Positions 15,679-25,427 of a stretch of 57,192 bases of DNA are shown here, in pieces. The stretch is from Mycetocola reblochoni REB411. GTDB lineage: Bacteria > Actinomycetota > Actinomycetes > Actinomycetales > Microbacteriaceae. The position numbers and the translations under genes are program-made. The stretch spans positions 1 to 57,192 of the forward strand of contig NZ_FUKR01000017.1 in NCBI RefSeq assembly GCF_900163835.1, written 5' to 3'. Under the pieces are notes generated by a model. The model saw nothing but the letters and a program-made list of their open reading frames with translations. It did no database searches and was not told the DNA's origin. Position 1 is the first letter of the stretch, and every line of letters begins with the position of its first letter.

Positions 15679-16980
15679 TCAGGATGGCACAGTGCCGGGC
15701 GGGGCGGGCACGACGAGCTCGGCGGCCGGGACCGGCCAGCGCCGCAGCTCAGCCGACGCCGCGCCGGAGCGTCCCACACCGTGAGCGGTGACGGAGCCGT
15801 CGTCGCCGGAGGCGAGCAGGAGCTCACGACCGTCGAGGGTGAGACCGAGGGGTCGTCGTCCGGCGACGGCCTCGTCGCCGACCGGCCGGAGAGCGGAGCC
15901 GTCGCCGCCGATCGCGAGGGAGGACAGCCGGCCGCTCCCCGCAACCGCCGCGTGCACCGACCGCGCGCCGGGGCCGAGGGCGAGGGCGCTCACCCTGTCC
16001 CCGCTCTCGGCGCCGTCGCTGAGCAGCGGCACCAGGGCGTGCAGTCGCAGCTCGTCGCCGCGGAGCACGAGCACCGCGAGCCGGGACTCCGCCTCGGCGA
16101 CCACGTACACGTGACCGCTCGGGTGCGGCACGATCGCGGACGGGCGGCTGCCGAAGGGGAGGACGCACTCCGCGCCGAGGGCGAACCCGTCGCCGACGGG
16201 CAGCCAGAGCCGGACGGTGTCCCTGCCCCTGTCGGTGCTGAGCACGCGCCCGTCCGGGAGCGCGGCGACGTCGGCCACATCGCTGTCGCGCTCGGGGACG
16301 GCTTCGGCCTCCTCCGTGGCGGTCGCCGCCGCGAGCCTGCCGTCCGGGCCGACGGAGACGCCCGCCCGGTCCAGGAGCCCGGAGAGGAGGTCGCCCTGCT
16401 GCCGCGCCGCGCCGCCGAGGGAGCGCTCCGCTCCCAGCGCGGCGGCGATCGCGGCGGGGTCGATGTCCGGCTCGCGCTCCTCGCTCCTCACGTTCCGCTC
16501 CGCCCACGCGAGGGAGGTTCCGCGGCCCGCGTACGGGTCCCGGGGCTCGGGGGCGGAGCGCGCGCGCACCCCGTCGCGCCAGAGCCCGTCCTCGCCGAGC
16601 GGGACGCGGACCAGCCCGGCGTGGCCCGCGGCGACCAGAAGCGACCCTGCCCGGGAGACGAGGCCGCGAACGGGTCCCTCGTCCTCTCCCTCGGTGGCGG
16701 CAGCCGGTCGCCGACCGGCACCGGCGCCGAGGGCCAGCCGCCCGGCCGGGCGCGGACGGGGGCCGTCGGCGGTGCCCACGGCCTCGAGCAGCAGCCCGCC
16801 GTCGGGCTGACGCCAGACCAGGTGAAGGAGCGGGCGCACCGGATGGGGGACGACCCCGCGGAGGACGTCGTCCCGTCCCGGGAGGACGGGGGTGAGGGTG
16901 CCGTCCCGATCGGCGCCGTCGAGCCGGAGGAGCGCGTCCCCCTCGCCGCCGTGCACCGCGGACCCAACCCAGACGCTCAT
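15679..16980 (-). CDS. Lactonase-like beta-propeller protein
   Basis: 433 residues, no signal peptide or membrane segment. The second half shows repeated blades of the 6-phosphogluconolactonase-like (PF10282) type: DVAALPDGRVLSTDRGRDTVRLW, then SRPSAIVPHPSGHVYVVAEAESRLAVL, then RVSALALGPGARSVHAAVAGSGRLSSLAI, then GRRPLGLTLDGRELLLASGDDGSVTA. Members hydrolyse sugar lactones or have no shown activity. The N-terminal half is more divergent and Glu/Arg-rich. The ATG follows GATACT by 6 nt (leaderless) and also AGGCGG directly. Fold call is reasonable; catalytic function is not assured. Confidence 0.72.
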   Translation of the reverse strand: MSVWVGSAVHGGEGDALLRLDGADRDGTLTPVLPGRDDVLRGVVPHPVRPLLHLVWRQPDGGLLLEAVGTADGPRPRPAGRLALGAGAGRRPAAATEGEDEGPVRGLVSRAGSLLVAAGHAGLVRVPLGEDGLWRDGVRARSAPEPRDPYAGRGTSLAWAERNVRSEEREPDIDPAAIAAALGAERSLGGAARQQGDLLSGLLDRAGVSVGPDGRLAAATATEEAEAVPERDSDVADVAALPDGRVLSTDRGRDTVRLWLPVGDGFALGAECVLPFGSRPSAIVPHPSGHVYVVAEAESRLAVLVLRGDELRLHALVPLLSDGAESGDRVSALALGPGARSVHAAVAGSGRLSSLAIGGDGSALRPVGDEAVAGRRPLGLTLDGRELLLASGDDGSVTAHGVGRSGAASAELRRWPVPAAELVVPAPPGTVPS

Positions 16981-17044
16981 CCGCCTAGTATCCCAGGAGC
17001 GCGCGTCGTGCCACGCCGGGGGGCGACCGTCGGGGCCGCCGACG

Positions 17045-17815
17045 TCAGCCGCGGCGGAATCGCCGGATCTGGAACACGGCGATCCCCATGAGGAACACGG
17101 CGAACACGATCGACGCCGCCCGCGGGGACAGCGCCTGCGCGCCGAGCACGCCGAGCTGGGTCGTCAGCGCGGCCGAGACGCCCACGACCGCCGCGGCGGG
17201 CACGTCCACCGTGCGCCGCACGACGTTGCCGATCGTCCCTGACAGGGCGGTCGGCACCATCATCAGCAGCGAGGTGCCCTTCGCGACGAGGTCGCTCGCG
17301 CCGAACACCATGATCAGGACCGGGACGATGATGATCCCGCCGCCGATCCCGAGGATCCCCGAGAGAACCCCGGTGACCAGACCGAGCAGGACGAGGGCGG
17401 CACCCAGCAGCGGGGTCATGCCGATGTCGGAGTCGCGTGCGGGCACGACGAGGAACAGCGAGACGATGACGACGAGGATGAACACGATGAAGCACAGCTG
17501 CAGCACCCGCTTGGGCAGCCGCGACAGCAGGACGCTGCCGAGCTGCGCACCGCCGACCGAGCCCGCCACGAGCAGGAGGGCGGCGAGGACGTCCACGTGC
17601 CCGCCGAGCGCGTAGCCGACGACACCGCTCAAAGACATCGGGATGATCGCGGCGAGCGAGGTCCCCGCCGCCAAACGCTGGTCGAAGCCGGCGAACGCGA
17701 GCAGCGCGGGCACGATGAGGATGCCCCCGCCGACGCCGAACAGCCCGGAGAGCACGCCGGCGGCCATGCCGATCAGCAGGTAGACGAGCCAGGACGAGCG
17801 GGGGCGGGCGGGCAT
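17045..17815 (-). CDS. TauE/SafE-family membrane permease
   Basis: 256 residues with about eight transmembrane helices in two related halves. Each half carries the family motif: GMAAGVLSGLFGVGGGILIVPAL near residue 16 and GVLSGILGIGGGIIIVPVLI near residue 145. TauE/SafE proteins are proposed to move sulfite, sulfoacetate or other small organosulfur anions across the membrane. AAGGAG about 5 nt before the ATG sets the start. No sulfur genes flank it, so the substrate is open. Confidence 0.92.
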   Translation of the reverse strand: MPARPRSSWLVYLLIGMAAGVLSGLFGVGGGILIVPALLAFAGFDQRLAAGTSLAAIIPMSLSGVVGYALGGHVDVLAALLLVAGSVGGAQLGSVLLSRLPKRVLQLCFIVFILVVIVSLFLVVPARDSDIGMTPLLGAALVLLGLVTGVLSGILGIGGGIIIVPVLIMVFGASDLVAKGTSLLMMVPTALSGTIGNVVRRTVDVPAAAVVGVSAALTTQLGVLGAQALSPRAASIVFAVFLMGIAVFQIRRFRRG

Positions 17816-17883
17816 GCGGCTCCTTCGGACGGTCGGCGAGCACCGTGCCGCCTCCCCGAGCCTAGACCGCCGGGAACGCCGCG

Positions 17884-18600
17884 TCAGACGCCCGCGACCG
17901 CGGGAACCCCCGCGAGGTCGGAGACGACCGCGTGCGCGCCCGCCCGCGCGAGCCGCGCGGCGGTCTCCGTGTCGGCCGAGACCCCGATCACCCGTGCGCT
18001 GCCCGCGTGCACCCCCGCAGCGACCTCCGCGGGCGTGGCCGCGACGACGAGGAGCTCGGCGACGTCCGCCCCTCCGGCGCGCAGCAGCGCGGTGAGCGCC
18101 AGGTCGGGGGCGGGGGCCGGCCGACCGGCCTCGTCGGGGCCGAGCAGCAGGTCGGCGAGGCCGCGCCAGCCGAGGTGGTCGAGCAGCGCCTCCCTGTTGG
18201 CCCTGCTCAGGTGGGTGGTGAGCACCACGCTGAGCGCGGCGTCTTTCGCCCGCTCGATGAGCGCGACGGCTCCCGGCCGCGCCGCGGCCGCGAGGACGCG
18301 ACGGCGGTAGGCCTGCTCGACGGCGGCGTGGATGCGGCGCGCGTGGTCCTCGCTCCGCGTCAGACTGCGGATCAGCGACAGGGAGGTCCGCTCCGCGCCG
18401 GCCCTGATGACCGCCTTGACCTCGTCGGGGCTGCCGAAGACCGTCAGGAGCGGCGACTCGTAGTACACGTCCATGATCGCGTTCTCGAGCGCGGCGCCGG
18501 TGTCCACCAGCGCTCCCGGGAAGCTGAGCGCGGCGACGGTCGGCCGCGGAACGGCGCGTGGCGGCGCGGTGGCCACCGGGTCCTCGATCAGAGTCATCAA
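17884..18600 (-). CDS. HAD-fold protein of phosphonatase-like type, probably catalytically dead
   Basis: 238 residues with the overall layout of small phosphonatase/PGP-like HAD hydrolases: N-terminal motif I region, helical cap (about 45-120), motif II VVLTTHLS, a motif III-like GRPAPAPDLAL, and a motif IV-like strand. Motif I reads LSFPGALVDTG, so the invariant nucleophile Asp is Ser26 and the second acid is Pro28. Motif IV reads VVAATPAEVAAG where active enzymes have VVGDTPxDxxAG, so the Mg-binding acids are gone. The frame, codon use and fold otherwise look intact, so this is likely a working pseudoenzyme, not a decaying gene. GGAGGGGAG precedes the ATG. It lies beyond the purA terminator-like hairpin and is probably transcribed separately. 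Confidence 0.7.
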   Translation of the reverse strand: MMTLIEDPVATAPPRAVPRPTVAALSFPGALVDTGAALENAIMDVYYESPLLTVFGSPDEVKAVIRAGAERTSLSLIRSLTRSEDHARRIHAAVEQAYRRRVLAAAARPGAVALIERAKDAALSVVLTTHLSRANREALLDHLGWRGLADLLLGPDEAGRPAPAPDLALTALLRAGGADVAELLVVAATPAEVAAGVHAGSARVIGVSADTETAARLARAGAHAVVSDLAGVPAVAGV

Positions 18601-18727
18601 CGCGCTCCCCTCCGCACACGGGCGACGCCCATCTGCGGGGGCCGTGCCCCGACGCTACGAGACGCCGATGACGGCGGCGGGACCCGCAGGTTGCCGAACG
18701 GTGAACGACGCGTGGCCCCGCGCACGG

Positions 18728-18763
18728 CGACGGCGGCCGGCCCGGTGGGGTCGGCCGCCGTCG
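18728..18763 (-). terminator. Hairpin downstream of purA
   Basis: Perfect 12-bp stem CGACGGCGGCCG / CGGCCGCCGTCG with a 12-nt loop, 17 nt after the purA stop on its transcript side. There is no T-run; GC-rich hairpins without T-tails are common terminators in such genomes. Confidence 0.6.
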
Positions 18764-18779
18764 GGCGTGCTGCGCGGGG

Positions 18780-20069
<1,290 letters not shown>

Positions 20070-20124
20070 TCAATGCCCCTTCGGTTGCTGCGGGTGGTTG
20101 GCGGTTCGGCGGCGGGGCGCGGGG

Positions 20125-20604
20125 CTAGTCCCGGCCGCGGATGACGAAGGCCTCGGTGGGCGGCGCGGGGTCGCGCGGCAGGTCCTCGGTCTCGATCTGG
20201 GCGATGACGGTCTCGTCGGCGTCGCTCAGGAAGTCGGTGAGGCGGGCGACCTCGTCGGTCTCACCGATGGCCTCGGCGGCCCGGCGGAGCTCGTACAGGG
20301 CCCGCAGGACGCCGCGATTGGGCTCGTGCGACCAGGGAACGGGCCCGGCGCCCTTCCAGCCGTTGCGCCTCAGGGCGTCGAGGCCCCTGTGGTACCCGAC
20401 CCGGGCGAAGGCGTAGGCCACGACGGGCTCGTCCGGCACGAAAGAGGCCCGGGCCAATGCGGCCCAGGCCAGTGCCGAAGCGGGGTGCTCGGTGACGACC
20501 GCGGTCAGCTCGGTGATGTCCGAGGCGGCGGCGACCGCCGCCTGAACCTCCGGCTCGGCGGGAAGACGTGTCTCTGGGGTTCCGAGAAGGTTGTTTCCGC
20601 TCAC
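20125..20604 (-). CDS. DUF3151 protein
   Basis: 159 residues, soluble. Core resembles the actinobacterial DUF3151 family: AVVTEHPASALAWAALA, AYAFARVGYHRGLDALRRNGWKGAGPVPWSHEPNRGVLRAL, LTDFLSDAD. Function unknown; conserved next to purA in many actinobacteria. The GTG start is preferred over an ATG 9 nt upstream because TAGCAT precedes the GTG by 7 nt, giving a leaderless transcript, and there is no ribosome site. The ATG codon itself overlaps that -10 box. Confidence 0.85.
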   Translation of the reverse strand: MSGNNLLGTPETRLPAEPEVQAAVAAASDITELTAVVTEHPASALAWAALARASFVPDEPVVAYAFARVGYHRGLDALRRNGWKGAGPVPWSHEPNRGVLRALYELRRAAEAIGETDEVARLTDFLSDADETVIAQIETEDLPRDPAPPTEAFVIRGRD

Positions 20605-20611
20605 GGAGCCC

Positions 20612-20617
20612 ATGCTA
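20612..20617 (-). promoter_or_regulatory. Candidate -10 box (TAGCAT) for leaderless DUF3151 gene
   Basis: Minus strand TAGCAT, then 7 nt, then GTG. Lies between the AKR terminator hairpin and the gene, as expected for a separate promoter. Confidence 0.5.
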
Positions 20618-20624
20618 CCGCGAA

Positions 20625-20665
20625 GGAGCCCGAACGGTCCGGTTGTGACGGATCGTCCGGGCTCC
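20625..20665 (-). terminator. Strong hairpin after the aldo/keto reductase gene
   Basis: 16-nt arms GGAGCCCGAACGGTCC and GGATCGTCCGGGCTCC pair at 14 of 16 positions around a 9-nt loop, 20 nt after the stop codon. Separates this gene from DUF3151/purA. Confidence 0.75.
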
Positions 20666-20685
20666 CTCAGGGCGGGGTGGCGGGC

Positions 20686-21606
20686 TCAGCGGCGCGAGGC
20701 CTCGTCCAGCGCGGACAGCTGCGCGGCGTCCAGCTGGACGGTCGAGACCTCGAGCAGGTGCTCGAGCTGGTCGACGGTGCGAGCGCTCGCGATGGGGGCG
20801 GCGACGGTGGGCTGGGCGCTCAGCCAGGCGAGCGAGATCGACGTCACGCTCGCGCCGAGGTCGGCGGCGATGCCGTCGAGGACCTCGAGCAGGTGCACGT
20901 TGCGGGGGTCGTCCAGGTAGGCGCCGGCCCCCTCGGCCCGCTGGGAGTCGACAGCGACGCCCGGCCGGTACTTGCCGGTCAGGAATCCGCTCGCGAGCGA
21001 CCAGTACGGCAGCTCGACGATGCCGAGCTCCTGGAGCGTCGGCACGAGGTCGTGCTCGATCCCGCGCTCGACGAGGTTGTAGTGGTCCTGCGACACGGTG
21101 AACGGGGTCAGCCCCTCGCGGGTGGCGATGTCGACGGCGCTGCGCAGGCGGCCCGCCTCGAAGCTGGACGCGCCGAGCTCGCGGACCTTGCCCGCGCGGA
21201 CGAGCTCGTCGAAGACGGCGACGTAGTCCTCCTGGGGGACCTCGGGGTCGTCGCGGTGGGCGTAGTAGAGGTCGATGCGGTCGGTCTGCAGCCGCCGCAG
21301 CGAGTCGTCGACCGCCGCCCTGACGTTGTCCGGGTGCAGGCCGGGCCGCTGCGGGTGCTGGAACACCTTGGTCCCGATGACGACGTCGTCGCGCGTGCCG
21401 CGGGAGGCCAGCCACTCGCCGAGGATCGTCTCCGACTCGCCCCCGCTGTTGCCGGGAACCCAGGCGGAGTAGACGTCGGCGGTGTCGATGGCGCGGCCGC
21501 CACCGGCGATGAAGGCGTCGAGGACGGCGAAGCTCTCGTCCCGATCCGAGGTCCAGCCGAAGGTGTTGCCGCCGAGGACGAGGGGGCCGAAGTCGAGTGA
21601 TGTCAT
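20686..21606 (-). CDS. Aldo/keto reductase
   Basis: 306 residues, TIM-barrel NADPH-dependent carbonyl reductase. Complete AKR tetrad: D41, Y46 (DTADVYS), K80 (IGTKVF), H117 (YYAHRDD). The C-terminal cofactor region PIASARTVDQLEHLL matches the usual P-I-x-G-x-R/S motif with Ala. The ATG at 21606 begins the first beta strand and has AAAGGA about 10 nt upstream; a longer in-frame reading lacks support. Divergent from the TetR gene, so the inverted repeat at 21746-21775 may control both directions, although it sits 140 nt from this start. Physiological substrate unknown. Confidence 0.92.
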   Translation of the reverse strand: MTSLDFGPLVLGGNTFGWTSDRDESFAVLDAFIAGGGRAIDTADVYSAWVPGNSGGESETILGEWLASRGTRDDVVIGTKVFQHPQRPGLHPDNVRAAVDDSLRRLQTDRIDLYYAHRDDPEVPQEDYVAVFDELVRAGKVRELGASSFEAGRLRSAVDIATREGLTPFTVSQDHYNLVERGIEHDLVPTLQELGIVELPYWSLASGFLTGKYRPGVAVDSQRAEGAGAYLDDPRNVHLLEVLDGIAADLGASVTSISLAWLSAQPTVAAPIASARTVDQLEHLLEVSTVQLDAAQLSALDEASRR

Positions 21607-21745
21607 GGAGCAGGATCCTTTCTCACCGCGGAGGGCCGGAATTCCGGCCTGATTCGAGCCTGTCACCATGGGTGTGGACCGTAAAGCGGACACGACCGAG
21701 TTCGTCATCCGCGAAATCCCCGCCGATGACGACCGGATGCCGCGA

Positions 21746-21775
21746 TAGAACTTGCACATCGGTGTGCAAGTTCTA
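21746..21775 (+). promoter_or_regulatory. Perfect 13-bp inverted repeat, likely TetR operator
   Basis: Arms TAGAACTTGCACA and TGTGCAAGTTCTA separated by TCGG. It ends 10 nt before the ATG of the TetR gene and lies between divergent genes; size and symmetry fit a TetR-dimer operator overlapping the promoter, hence autoregulation of the three-gene operon. Confidence 0.88.
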
Positions 21776-21785
21776 CGATGGAGGG

Positions 21786-22445
21786 ATGACCGACACCCCC
21801 GTCCGCGCGACCAGGCGCGACGCCGCGCAGAATCGCGAGCAGCTGATCAGCACCGCCATGGAGGTGCTCAGGGACAACCCCGCCGCCAGCCTGGACGAGA
21901 TCGCCCGGCGGGCGGGGCTCAGCCGGCGCGGACTGTACGGCCACTTCCGCAGCAGGGAGGAGCTCATGCGCGTCGTCATCCAGCGCGGCGCCACCCGCAT
22001 CGCCGACCACGTCGGACACATCGACGACAGCGACCCGCTCCTGGCGATCGCGCTCATCGCCGCCCGGATCTGGGACCAGATCGCCGCCATCAGGGTCAAC
22101 GCGGCCCTGGCCCTGCAGGACCCGTACCGCGGCGACGTCGCGACGACCCTCGAGCCGCTGCGGGCGCAGCTGCGCGCCATCATCGACACGGGCATCCGCT
22201 CGGGTCGACTCCCCGACGACCTGCCGGCCGACACCGTCGCCGTGCTCGTCGAGAGCACCGCGCTCGGCGTCCTCGACTCGGTCGCCCGCGACCGGGTGCC
22301 CGCCGACGAGGCGCTGCCCCTCATCGTCCTCAGCGGCCTGGGCGCCGCCGGGCTCAGCCGTCCGGACGCCCAGATCGTGTTCGAGCGCTTCCGCGCCGTG
22401 CACGGCCAGGCCCCGACCGTTTCCTCGAACGGAGAACTCGCATGA
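21786..22445 (+). CDS. TetR/AcrR-family regulator of the NBD-like/YhgE operon
   Basis: 219 residues. N-terminal TetR DNA-binding domain: REQLISTAMEVLRDNPAASLDEIARRAGLS followed by RRGLYGHFRSREELMRVV. The C-terminal helical domain presumably binds an inducer. The ATG directly follows the perfect inverted repeat at 21746-21775, which is the obvious candidate operator. The stop overlaps the start of the next gene (ATGA), and that gene overlaps the YhgE/Pip gene the same way, so regulator and targets form one self-regulated operon. Confidence 0.92.
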   Translation: MTDTPVRATRRDAAQNREQLISTAMEVLRDNPAASLDEIARRAGLSRRGLYGHFRSREELMRVVIQRGATRIADHVGHIDDSDPLLAIALIAARIWDQIAAIRVNAALALQDPYRGDVATTLEPLRAQLRAIIDTGIRSGRLPDDLPADTVAVLVESTALGVLDSVARDRVPADEALPLIVLSGLGAAGLSRPDAQIVFERFRAVHGQAPTVSSNGELA

Positions 22446-23323
22446 AGATCGACGCCATCGGGATCAGCAAGGGCCGGAGCGGCCACGCCCTCCCGCGCTG
22501 CAGCGTCAGCATGGCCTCGGGCAGCGCCCGGATGGTGCTGGCGGAGACCGCGCAGCGGCCCACGGTGCTCGGGCTGATCCTGTCCGGGCGGATGCGCCCC
22601 GACACCGGCACCCTCACGCTCAACGGCCAGGAGGACCGCCGCCGGATCCGGCGCAGGGTCGCCCTCGTCGACGCCCCCGTCGTGAGCGAGCCGCACGGTG
22701 ACGTCACCGTCGCGGAGGTCGCCGCGGAGGAGCTGGCGTTCGCCGGACAGCGGAGCCACCCGATCGCGGTGAACCGCGTGCTTGACGAGCTCGGGCTCCG
22801 CGCGCAGGCGAACACGGCCATGGCCGACCTCGCCCCGGTGCTGCGGATCCGGCTGCTCACCGAGCTGGCGGCACGGCGCCCGGACATCGCGGGGATGGTC
22901 ATCGTGTCCCCCGACCGGCACGGCGGCGAGCCGGAGGGCTGGTGGGGCGTCGCTCTCGAGCTCGCCGCGCGCGGGCTCGCGGTCATGGTGATCGCCGGTG
23001 CCGCAGCGCGCAGCGCGCTCGACGCCGGACCGACGCCGGCACACCGCGGCGAGACCGACGAGCTCGAGCCGCTCCCGGCTGCCCTGAGCGGGACGGGGGT
23101 CGAGGCCGACGAGCAGCTCGCGCCCGCGGAGCCGGACCCCGAGCACGACGAGGCGCCCTCCCCGGACGCCGAGGACCCGGCGGGCGACGGCAGCGATGAC
23201 AACACCGACGCCGAGGACAGCGACAGCGGCAGCGGCAGCGGCAGCGACAGCGAGAACGCGAACCCCCCGGGCACCGACACCACACCGACCGACACGACAC
23301 GCACAGAGGACACGCGCGCATGA
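22442..23323 (+). CDS. ABC ATPase-like protein lacking the P-loop, with acidic tail
   Basis: 293 residues. Residues 1-190 follow the outline of an ABC nucleotide-binding domain: PTVLGLILSGRMRPDTGTLTLNGQ is the stretch after Walker A, RRRVALVDAPVVSEPHGDVTVAEVAAEELAFAG corresponds to the Q-loop and helical domain, and a strand-rich end AGMVIVSPD resembles Walker B. No GxxGxGKS/T, LSGGQ or DE pair can be found, so ATP hydrolysis is unlikely. Residues 200-293 are a low-complexity acidic Asp/Glu/Ser/Gly/Thr tail including three AGCGGC hexamers. It is overlapped at both ends by the TetR and YhgE genes. Possibly a structural partner or cytoplasmic lid of the YhgE protein. The family assignment is moderately sure. 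Confidence 0.6.
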   Translation: MKIDAIGISKGRSGHALPRCSVSMASGSARMVLAETAQRPTVLGLILSGRMRPDTGTLTLNGQEDRRRIRRRVALVDAPVVSEPHGDVTVAEVAAEELAFAGQRSHPIAVNRVLDELGLRAQANTAMADLAPVLRIRLLTELAARRPDIAGMVIVSPDRHGGEPEGWWGVALELAARGLAVMVIAGAAARSALDAGPTPAHRGETDELEPLPAALSGTGVEADEQLAPAEPDPEHDEAPSPDAEDPAGDGSDDNTDAEDSDSGSGSGSDSENANPPGTDTTPTDTTRTEDTRA

Positions 23324-25341
23324 AGATCTTCTCCCTCGTCAGGGCCGAGTTCGCCCGCCTCTGGGCGACGCCGATGTCCCGCCTCGCCTTCCTCGCGCTC
23401 ATGATCGTCCCCCTGCTCTACGGCGGGCTGTACCTGTGGGCCAACCAGGACCCCTACGACAAGCTCGACCAGGTGCCCGTCGCCCTCGTCGTCGACGACG
23501 CCGGCGTCAGCGACGACGGCGAGACGGTCAACCACGGCCAGGACGTCGCCGACGACCTCATCGCGGACGGCACCTTCAACTGGTCTCGAACGGACGCAGC
23601 CGGAGCGGCTCGCGGCGTCGCCGACGGCACCTTCGACTTCTCGGTCACGCTGCCGAAGGACTTCTCCGAGGCGCTCAACTCGTCCTCGGGCGACGACCCC
23701 CACCAGGCCGAGGTGCTGCTCACCACCAACGACGCCAACAGCTACCTCGCCGGGACGATCGGTGAGCAGGCGGTGAAGACCATCCAGACCCAGATCGTGC
23801 GCACGGTCAACCGGCAGTCGGCGCAGACGATGCTCGACGGCCTCGCCGAGATCAGGACCAAGATGATCGACGCGCACGACGGGACGGTGAAGCTCATCGA
23901 CGGAGCGGCCAGCGCCGAGAAGGGCGCGGCGAGCGCCGAGGACGGCGCGACGAAGCTGACCGACGGCATCGCGAGCGCCGAGGACGGGGCGGGCACGCTC
24001 GCCGACGGGACCTCCCAGCTCGCCAGCGGTGCGCACACGCTGTCCGACGGCCTCGGCACCCTCGAGGACCAGACCGCGGCGCTGCCGGGCCAGACCGCGC
24101 AGCTCGCCGACGGCGCCGCGCAGGTCGCCGCCGGCAACGGGAAGATCGCGCAGGTGGCGGACACGCTCGCCGCCGACTCCTCCCAGATCCACTCGCGGCT
24201 GTCGGGCGCGAGGGACGACGTCGCCGCCGCGCTGGCCGAGACGGGACTGAGCGACGACCAGATCGCACGCATCATGGAGCGCGTCGATACCGTCGGGGGG
24301 CTCGTCGACGAGGCGGACTCGACCGTGCAGTCGACGACCCAGCAGCTGGACACCCTCGCGAGCGGCTCCCAGTCGGTCGCCGACGGCGCGCGCCGCCTCG
24401 CCGACGCGACGCCGGCCCTCGCCTCGGGCATCTCCCAGCTGAGCGACGGGGCCGACAGCCTCGCCAGCGGTGCGGACCGGGCCGCCAGCGGGGCGACGGA
24501 GCTGCACAGCGGGCTCGGCACGCTGCACGACGGCGGCGACACCCTCACCGAGGGGCTCGGGGAGCTGCACGACGGGCTCGACACGCTGCACGACGGGCTC
24601 GTCACGCTCGGCGACGGTCTGCAGAACGGCATCGACCAGCTGCCCGACTCCAGTGCCGAGCTGCGGACCAAGCAGGCCACGACCATCGCGGACCCCGTCG
24701 GCCTGAGCAACACCGCCGTGACCTCAGCGGGGACCTACGGTGCGGGGCTCGCCCCGTTCTTCGTCAGCCTGGCGGCGTGGATCGGCATCTACGCGCTGTT
24801 CCTCATCCTCAAGCCGTTCTCCGCCCGCGCGGTCACGGCGATCAACCGGCCGATCCGTGTGACGCTCGCCGGGTGGGTGACCCCCGCCCTGCTCGGCTCG
24901 GTCCAGATGCTCGCCCTGTTCGGCATCGTGGCGGGGACGCTCGGCTTCAGCGTGTCCAACCCCCTGGCCACCTATGGGCTCATGGCGCTCGCGTCGATGA
25001 CCTTCGCGGCGATCATCATGACGCTCAACGTGTGGCTGGGCAGCGTCGGGCAGTTCATCGGGCTGATCCTCATGGTCGTCCAGCTTGTGACCGCGGGAGG
25101 GACGTTCCCCTGGCAGACGCTGCCGCAACCGCTGGCCTGGCTCCACCACTACCTGCCGATGTCGTACGCGGTCGACGGGATGAGACAGCTGATGTACGGA
25201 GGGGACCTGTCGAAGGCAGGGACGGACGCCATCGTGCTCGCCTGCGTGCTGCTGGGCAGCCTGGTGCTCTCGGCGATCGGCGTCATGCGGATGACCAGGT
25301 CGCGCACGCTGCGCGACCTGCAGCCGAGCCTCATCGGCTGA
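23320..25341 (+). CDS. YhgE/Pip-domain membrane protein (ABC-2-type permease fold)
   Basis: 673 residues. One transmembrane helix near 20-40 (LAFLALMIVPLLYGGLYLWAN), a long extracytoplasmic region, then five or so helices from about 480 to 660. This is the layout of YhgE/Pip (phage infection protein) and ABC-2 permeases such as EsaA. The outer region from about 185 to 440 is built of repeated LxDGxxxLxxGA units with predicted coiled-coil or beta-helical character. Homologues serve as phage receptors in Gram-positives or as parts of secretion or efflux systems. ATGA overlap with the P-loop-less partner suggests a complex. Confidence 0.85.
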   Translation: MKIFSLVRAEFARLWATPMSRLAFLALMIVPLLYGGLYLWANQDPYDKLDQVPVALVVDDAGVSDDGETVNHGQDVADDLIADGTFNWSRTDAAGAARGVADGTFDFSVTLPKDFSEALNSSSGDDPHQAEVLLTTNDANSYLAGTIGEQAVKTIQTQIVRTVNRQSAQTMLDGLAEIRTKMIDAHDGTVKLIDGAASAEKGAASAEDGATKLTDGIASAEDGAGTLADGTSQLASGAHTLSDGLGTLEDQTAALPGQTAQLADGAAQVAAGNGKIAQVADTLAADSSQIHSRLSGARDDVAAALAETGLSDDQIARIMERVDTVGGLVDEADSTVQSTTQQLDTLASGSQSVADGARRLADATPALASGISQLSDGADSLASGADRAASGATELHSGLGTLHDGGDTLTEGLGELHDGLDTLHDGLVTLGDGLQNGIDQLPDSSAELRTKQATTIADPVGLSNTAVTSAGTYGAGLAPFFVSLAAWIGIYALFLILKPFSARAVTAINRPIRVTLAGWVTPALLGSVQMLALFGIVAGTLGFSVSNPLATYGLMALASMTFAAIIMTLNVWLGSVGQFIGLILMVVQLVTAGGTFPWQTLPQPLAWLHHYLPMSYAVDGMRQLMYGGDLSKAGTDAIVLACVLLGSLVLSAIGVMRMTRSRTLRDLQPSLIG

Positions 25342-25383
25342 CCGCCGGCGGGCCGGCCGCTCCGGACCGGAGGACCGCGCGGG

Positions 25384-25407
25384 CGGGCCGTGGCGCGGAG
25401 CGGCCCG
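25384..25407. terminator. Possible bidirectional hairpin between convergent genes
   Basis: CGGGCCG / CGGCCCG stem with a 10-nt loop in the 86-nt gap between the YhgE gene and the hydrolase-like gene. Short stem, no T-run; low certainty. Confidence 0.35.
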
Positions 25408-25427
25408 GCGGTCGTGCCCGCTCCGGC

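Noticed and set aside
22354-24591. 745-codon minus-strand frame opposite the NBD-like and YhgE genes
   Set aside because: Shadow frame; the plus-strand genes are supported by ATGA overlaps, membrane helices and the operator.
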